A stretch of 64,000 bases of DNA from Permianibacter aggregans (GTDB taxonomy: Bacteria > Pseudomonadota > Gammaproteobacteria > Enterobacterales > Permianibacteraceae): the NCBI RefSeq assembly GCF_009756665.1, contig NZ_CP037953.1, positions 2,914,001 through 2,978,000 of the forward strand. Reading direction: 5' to 3'. The notes below the pieces were generated by a model. That model saw only the letters and a program-made list of their open reading frames with translations. It was not told where the DNA came from and did not search any database. The first letter of the stretch is position 1. Each line of letters opens with the position of its first letter. This document shows, one piece after another, positions 59,931-64,000 of the stretch. The position numbers and the translations under genes were made by a program.

Positions 59931-61229
59931 ATGATTCGTTGTTTGTATGTCGATAATTTTCGAGGATTCCATGACTCCATACTGGAGTTAAGGAAGGTAA
60001 ATTTTTTTGTGGGTGAAAACAGCACAGGAAAGTCATCAATCCTTTCTCTATTGAAGATCATTTCAGATTTTGAGTTTCAGTATCTCGGAGAGTTGAAGTC
60101 AAGAGATGTGTTTCTTGGGTCTTTCAAAGAGATCGCTAGCAAAGATCAGCCAATCACTATTGCGGAGTTAATGGGAAAGGAATCTGAAGATGGATTGGGG
60201 TTTGAGGAGATACGTTCTGCCCTAATGTATGAATTTAGGAATGAGGAAGGGCTTCCCTCATTAAGAAAGATTACATTCTACTCTGATCAGCAGATAGTTA
60301 CTGTACACAAAGATAAAGATGCCACAAAGGCTAGAAGTTTAGCGATTAGTGAGTTCTTCTATATGGAAGACGCGCATGAACTGATGCGGAAAATGCGGGA
60401 CTTTCAGAATAGTGAGTCCATCTCGGGATGGAAAAAAATCGAGTCTCCAAATATAGGTAGGACTGGGGCGGTCCAGCTTCTCGATATCGCGTGTGCTACG
60501 TTAGCCTTGAAAAAGATCTCAAGTTCACTCTACAAAAGAGAGAGAAGCGAAATAATCTGGTTGGCTCCTATTCGAGCTAAACCCAAAAGAACCTATGATG
60601 GTTTCAGAGCGGCCTATACGCCCGAGGGAGACCACGCCCCATATTTATTAAAAAAATTATTGACTACAGAAAAGTACAGAAGGCACGCAGAAATTATTGA
60701 TTCTTTTGGTGAGGATAGTGGGCTTTATTCAAACGTTGAAGTTAATTCCTATGGGAAGGATGAGACATCTCCATTTGAGCTAAAAGTGAAAATTGGGAGA
60801 AGAAAGGTCCGCATTACAAACGTGGGTTATGGTGTCTCACAGGTGCTGCCAATTATCGCGGAGTTTGTAGCAAGGGGAAAAAGTTGTTATGTAATTCAGC
60901 AGCCAGAGGTTCATCTGCATCCAAGGGCTCAGGCAGCGCTGGGCGAATTTATTTTTACTTTTGCTAATAATTTAGGAGCTGAGTTCCTGATTGAGACCCA
61001 TAGCGACTACCTGATCGATAGGTTTCGATTAAAAATGAGTGAGGCAAATAAGTCTCGTAACAAACAAAAACTAGATACAGATGCACAAGTCGTTTTTTTT
61101 GAAAAGAATAACAACGGAAATAAATTTACTGTAATACCTGTTTTGTCTAACGGACAGTATTCCGAGGTTCAGCCGAGAACATTTAGGGACTTCTTTCTCA
61201 AAGAACAACTAAGCTTGCTCGGTATTTGA
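59931..61229 (+). CDS. OLD/ABC-type AAA ATPase of a candidate two-gene defence module
   Basis: 432 residues from the ATG at 59931, with AGGAGGG five bases upstream; a GTG one codon earlier is less likely. Walker A is GENSTGKSS near 28-36, the ABC-like signature region YGVSQVLPIIAEF is near 304, Walker B CYVIQQPEVHLHPRAQ near 321, and the switch ETHSDYLIDRF near 352. This is the OLD/RecF-like single-chain ABC ATPase architecture, without a C-terminal TOPRIM or other nuclease domain. The PIN gene starts 7 bases later and would be its effector. The gene begins 15 bases after parE, so it may be read from the parE transcript. AT-rich composition contrasts with parE and parC, indicating acquisition. 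The defence role is inferred. Confidence 0.85.
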   Translation: MIRCLYVDNFRGFHDSILELRKVNFFVGENSTGKSSILSLLKIISDFEFQYLGELKSRDVFLGSFKEIASKDQPITIAELMGKESEDGLGFEEIRSALMYEFRNEEGLPSLRKITFYSDQQIVTVHKDKDATKARSLAISEFFYMEDAHELMRKMRDFQNSESISGWKKIESPNIGRTGAVQLLDIACATLALKKISSSLYKRERSEIIWLAPIRAKPKRTYDGFRAAYTPEGDHAPYLLKKLLTTEKYRRHAEIIDSFGEDSGLYSNVEVNSYGKDETSPFELKVKIGRRKVRITNVGYGVSQVLPIIAEFVARGKSCYVIQQPEVHLHPRAQAALGEFIFTFANNLGAEFLIETHSDYLIDRFRLKMSEANKSRNKQKLDTDAQVVFFEKNNNGNKFTVIPVLSNGQYSEVQPRTFRDFFLKEQLSLLGI

Positions 61230-61536
61230 GGTTGCTATGTGCGTAGTTATCGATACTTGCTCGATTTCTGTAGTGTTTGATCGAGGTAATCTCTTGCACA
61301 AGAATTTTGCGCCGGTTCTAGAGTGGATAGTCAATGGCGGCGGAAAACTAGTTATGGGTGGTAGTAAATATCTAAAAGAAATAGAGAATATGAGTAGATA
61401 TCTCGCTTTGTTCAAAACACTTGACGATGCGAGAAAAATTGTTCGTGTCGACAGGGGGGCGGTCGATAAGAAGCAAAGAGAGTTAGAGAAGTTATTGAGG
61501 CACTCAGCGTTTGATGACCCTCATATTGTTGCACTT

Positions 61537-62206
61537 CTAAGCCGTAACGGGAGTTCCCCCGGCTCTGCCGGGGTGGCAGCAGCAGTTTGACAATTACTGG
61601 AGTCCATAACGGAAACTCCGAAACGTGAGCCGCCAAGCAACACGAATCGGAGAAACCGAAATGGACGAGTTTGAAAGCCTAAGCCACTCAAAGTGGGAGT
61701 GCAAATACCATGTAGTATTTATTCCGAAGTGCCGTCGAAGGACGCTGTATAAGCAACTGCGACCGCATCTCGGAGAGATATTCCATAAACTGGCCGCGCG
61801 GAAGGAATGCCGGATCGAAGAGGGGCATGTGATGCCAGATCATGTGCATATGCTGATTTCGATACCACCGAAACATGCGGTGTCGCAGGTAGTGGGTTTT
61901 ATCAAGGGAAAGAGCGCCATACATCTAGCGCGAGTATATGGAGAACGAAAGCAAAATTTTATCGGTCAACACTTTTGGGCGAGGGGGTACTTCGTTTCGA
62001 CAGTGGGGCGAGACGAAGAGACAATTCGAGAGTACATCCGGAACCAGGAAAAAGAGGATGAGCGCCTCGAACAAATGAAGCTGTGGAGTTGAGAGGCCAC
62101 CGTCAAGGTGGCAGAAAATACGCGGGGCCGCGTTAGCGACCCCGAACAAGCCGCTTCGAGCGGCTCACAAATTTAAAGCCCCCGGCTTTGCCGGGGGATA
62201 TTTACT
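61537..62206 (+). mobile_element. IS200/IS605-family element, copy 2, inside the PIN-like gene
   Basis: The 670-base segment reads the same as 7955-8624, including the left-end and right-end hairpins. The flanks (GCACTT before, TGAGTC after, with CT ambiguous) rejoin the PIN reading frame exactly without target duplication, as expected for single-strand IS200-type insertion. Identity with copy 1 implies a recent transposition. Confidence 0.95.
61661..62092 (+). CDS. tnpA: IS200-type Y1 (HUH) transposase TnpA, copy 2
   Basis: 143 residues, identical in protein sequence to the copy at 8079-8510, with the same HUH pair (His61, His63) and catalytic Tyr125. It lies in the same orientation as the interrupted PIN gene, so it may be transcribed from the ATPase promoter as well as its own. 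No accessory TnpB is present. Confidence 0.95.
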   Translation: MDEFESLSHSKWECKYHVVFIPKCRRRTLYKQLRPHLGEIFHKLAARKECRIEEGHVMPDHVHMLISIPPKHAVSQVVGFIKGKSAIHLARVYGERKQNFIGQHFWARGYFVSTVGRDEETIREYIRNQEKEDERLEQMKLWS

Positions 62207-62496
62207 TGAGTCGGGTTGTAAGATCGTCGTTTCAACGGATAGCCGCGCATATCCATATTTTACGAAGCCAGAGTGGTTTGGCGGCGCAAAAAAAGTACCA
62301 AAAATTTACTGTGACAAGTCTGCAGCAAGAGCTAAAGAAATATTGGCAAATAGGAATGTGGCGGAATTATGTAAGCCATGTGTTAAACCAAATAAAGCTG
62401 AGAGAGTGCTTTTGGCTAGAATTTAGATCTTGTAAGTTGGTTTGGGCGAAGTGAAGGCCAACATGGCTGTTGAAAAGTCTGAAGTGGATAGTATGA

Positions 62497-62524
62497 GTGC
62501 CTTTATCTCTTGTGTGTAAGGCAC
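62497..62524. other. Hairpin between the PIN-like gene and parC
   Basis: GTGCCTT / AAGGCAC form a 7-base stem with a 14-base loop, 38 bases before the parC start. There is no T tract, so termination is doubtful. The 136-base gap 62427-62562 holds nothing else recognisable and keeps the AT-rich character of the insert, with the right border close to parC. Confidence 0.35.
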
Positions 62525-62562
62525 ACGAATTTAAAGTAACCATTTAGTCAAAAAGGTAAGCA

Positions 62563-64000
62563 ATGACTGAATCCATGTACGGCGATATTGAACGCCGGGC
62601 CTTGTCGGATTTTACCGAACAGGCGTATTTGAATTACTCGATGTACGTGATCATGGATCGCGCCCTGCCATTTATTGGTGATGGCCTAAAGCCGGTGCAG
62701 CGGCGCATCGTTTATGCGATGAGCGAGCTGGGGCTGGATGCCGCCTCGAAGCATAAAAAGTCGGCGCGTACCGTCGGTGATGTGCTCGGTAAATACCATC
62801 CGCATGGCGACAGCGCCTGTTATGAAGCGCTGGTGTTGATGGCGCAGCCATTCAGCTATCGTTATCCATTGATCGACGGTCAAGGTAACTTCGGTTCGCC
62901 GGATGACCCGAAATCGTTCGCGGCGATGCGTTATACCGAATCGAAGCTGTCGAAGTATGCGCAGTTATTGCTGGAAGAACTGGGTCAAGGTACGACCGAT
63001 TGGCAGCCGAACTTTGACGGCACGATGGAAGAGCCGGTGAATTTGCCGGCACGGGTACCGAATTTATTGTGCAATGGCACCACCGGTATCGCCGTTGGTA
63101 TGGCTACCGATATTCCACCGCATAACCTGCGTGAAGTGGTTGCCGCTTGTACCTTCCTGCTCGATCATCCGACTTGCGAAATCGAAGAGCTGGCCGTGCG
63201 CTTACCCGGTCCGGATTTTCCGACCGAAGCGGAAATCATCACGCCGCGTATCGAAATGCTGGAGATGTACAAAACCGGCAAAGGCAGTATCCGTCAGCGC
63301 GCCAAATATGAAGTGGAAGACGGCGAGGTAGTGATCACGGCGCTGCCGTATCAAACCTCCGGTTCGAAAGTCATCGAGCAAATCGCTGCCCAGATGCAGC
63401 AGAAGAAACTGCCGATGGTTGCCGATTTGCGCGATGAATCCGACCACGAACATCCGTGCCGTATTGTTATCGTGCCGCGCTCGAATCGGATTGATGCCGC
63501 TGAACTGATGGGCCATTTGTTCGCGACTACCGATCTGGAAAAATCTTTCCGCGCCAACTTCAACGTCATCGGCCTTGATGGCAAGCCGCAAGTCAAAGAT
63601 TTAAAAACGCTGCTGAGTGAATGGCTGACGTTCCGTGTGGATACCGTGCGTCGTCGTTTGCAATGGCGTTTGGATAAAGTCGAAGCGCGTTTGCATATTT
63701 TGGATGGCTTGCTGGTCGCGTTCCTGAATATTGATGAAGTGATTCGCATCATCCGTGAAGAGGAAAATCCGAAGCAGGAGCTGATGGCGCGATTTGGTTT
63801 GTCTGACAGGCAGGCCGAAGCGATTCTTGATTTGAAACTGCGCCATTTGGCCAAGCTCGAAGAAATCAAGATTCGTGGCGAGCAAATGGAATTGATGCAG
63901 GAACAAGCCAACCTGCAGCGCACGCTGGCCAGTGACACCCGGATGAAGAATCTGGTGCGTTCGGAACTGCTGGCCGATTCGCACAAGTTTGGCGATGAGC
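62563..64000 (+). CDS. parC: DNA topoisomerase IV subunit A (3' end outside window)
   Basis: 479 complete codons are visible from the ATG at 62563. The breakage-reunion domain is clear: [36 protein letters not shown], and the DNA-cleaving Tyr124 in AMRYTESK. Ser84 and Glu88 correspond to E. coli ParC Ser80 and Glu84, so the quinolone-determining positions are wild type. ParC rather than GyrA is supported by the adjacent parE and the [12 protein letters not shown] form. The ribosome site is AAGG, 7 bases upstream. The C-terminal beta-pinwheel lies beyond the window. Confidence 0.96.
   Translation, partial: MTESMYGDIERRALSDFTEQAYLNYSMYVIMDRALPFIGDGLKPVQRRIVYAMSELGLDAASKHKKSARTVGDVLGKYHPHGDSACYEALVLMAQPFSYRYPLIDGQGNFGSPDDPKSFAAMRYTESKLSKYAQLLLEELGQGTTDWQPNFDGTMEEPVNLPARVPNLLCNGTTGIAVGMATDIPPHNLREVVAACTFLLDHPTCEIEELAVRLPGPDFPTEAEIITPRIEMLEMYKTGKGSIRQRAKYEVEDGEVVITALPYQTSGSKVIEQIAAQMQQKKLPMVADLRDESDHEHPCRIVIVPRSNRIDAAELMGHLFATTDLEKSFRANFNVIGLDGKPQVKDLKTLLSEWLTFRVDTVRRRLQWRLDKVEARLHILDGLLVAFLNIDEVIRIIREEENPKQELMARFGLSDRQAEAILDLKLRHLAKLEEIKIRGEQMELMQEQANLQRTLASDTRMKNLVRSELLADSHKFGDE

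Larger units (their letters stand above)
61237..62426 (+). pseudogene. PIN-like nuclease gene interrupted by an IS200-type element
   Basis: The intact part (61237-61538) begins MCVVIDTCSISVVFD. Read through the element, the frame ends in element-derived codons at 61590 (117 residues). If 61539-62206 is removed, the frame continues without a stop as LLESGCKIVVSTDSRAYPYF and ends at 62426, giving 173 residues. The restored protein has the four expected PIN acidic positions: Asp6 (VIDTC), Glu48 or Glu50 (KYLKEIE), Asp94 (DDPHIVAL) and Asp112 (VVSTDS). PIN domains are metal-dependent RNases common in toxins and defence effectors. The insertion removes the last acidic residue and should inactivate it. 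It follows the ATPase gene by 7 bases, suggesting one operon and one function. Confidence 0.8.

Noticed and set aside
62188-62454. Plus-strand frame across the right IS end (88 codons)
   Set aside because: It is out of frame with the rebuilt PIN gene and begins inside the IS right-end hairpin; the PIN continuation explains this DNA better.
62463-62519. Tiny frame of 18 codons before parC
   Set aside because: Too short, weak ribosome site, overlaps a hairpin; no support as a gene.

Overview
The window is a contiguous chromosomal segment of a gammaproteobacterium. The evidence is the conserved block carA-carB-greA-yhbY-rlmE-ftsH-folP-glmM-tpiA-secG-tRNA-Leu, a 14-gene nuo operon with separate nuoC and nuoD, a rhombosortase, a parE/parC pair, and scattered REP-like palindromes of the type starting GTCATTCCCGCG. 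Base composition is moderately GC-rich in the core genes and visibly AT-richer in two accessory patches (about 6.2-8.0 kb and 59.9-62.5 kb). I cannot name the genus from sequence alone.

Layout. 1-5.1 kb (mostly minus strand): a CHASE2-type membrane Ser/Thr kinase cut by the window edge, an FHA protein, a repeat-rich gap, an S41-like protease and a LysR regulator divergent from a quinone-oxidoreductase-like MDR gene. 6.2-8.6 kb: an AT-rich patch with an orphan Imm8-like immunity gene, a VOC protein, an unknown gene and the first copy of an IS200-type element. 8.7-14.8 kb: putA (no DNA-binding domain), a PAS-AraC regulator and a cardiolipin-synthase-like PLD protein. 14.8-22.3 kb: a selenium island with senA divergent from senB, selD, egtD and a four-gene ABC transporter of the putative-selenate type. 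Together these could import a selenium oxyanion, make selenophosphate, form a selenosugar, trimethylate histidine and join the two into selenoneine. 22.4-35.8 kb: rhombosortase, carAB, greA, yhbY, rlmE, ftsH, an Omp85-like protein, folP and glmM. 35.8-40.7 kb: a minus-strand operon for an exported truncated globin, a cupredoxin, a GGDEF/EAL protein and a TetR regulator, divergent from a DUF3034 gene. 40.8-56.6 kb: tpiA, secG, tRNA-Leu(GAG) and nuoA-N. 56.8-64 kb: a WYL regulator, parE and parC.

The best candidate for an undescribed system lies between parE and parC. An OLD/ABC-type ATPase gene starts 15 bases after the parE stop with a strong Shine-Dalgarno site and is followed 7 bases later by a PIN-like nuclease gene. 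The PIN gene is interrupted at codon 101 by the second, apparently identical copy of the IS200-type element. Removing the element restores an uninterrupted 173-codon frame carrying the expected acidic residues. The architecture resembles ABC-ATPase plus nuclease anti-phage systems such as Septu and PARIS, with a different effector; the defence role is an inference.

Functions are from motif recognition and memory of protein families. No database search was run.
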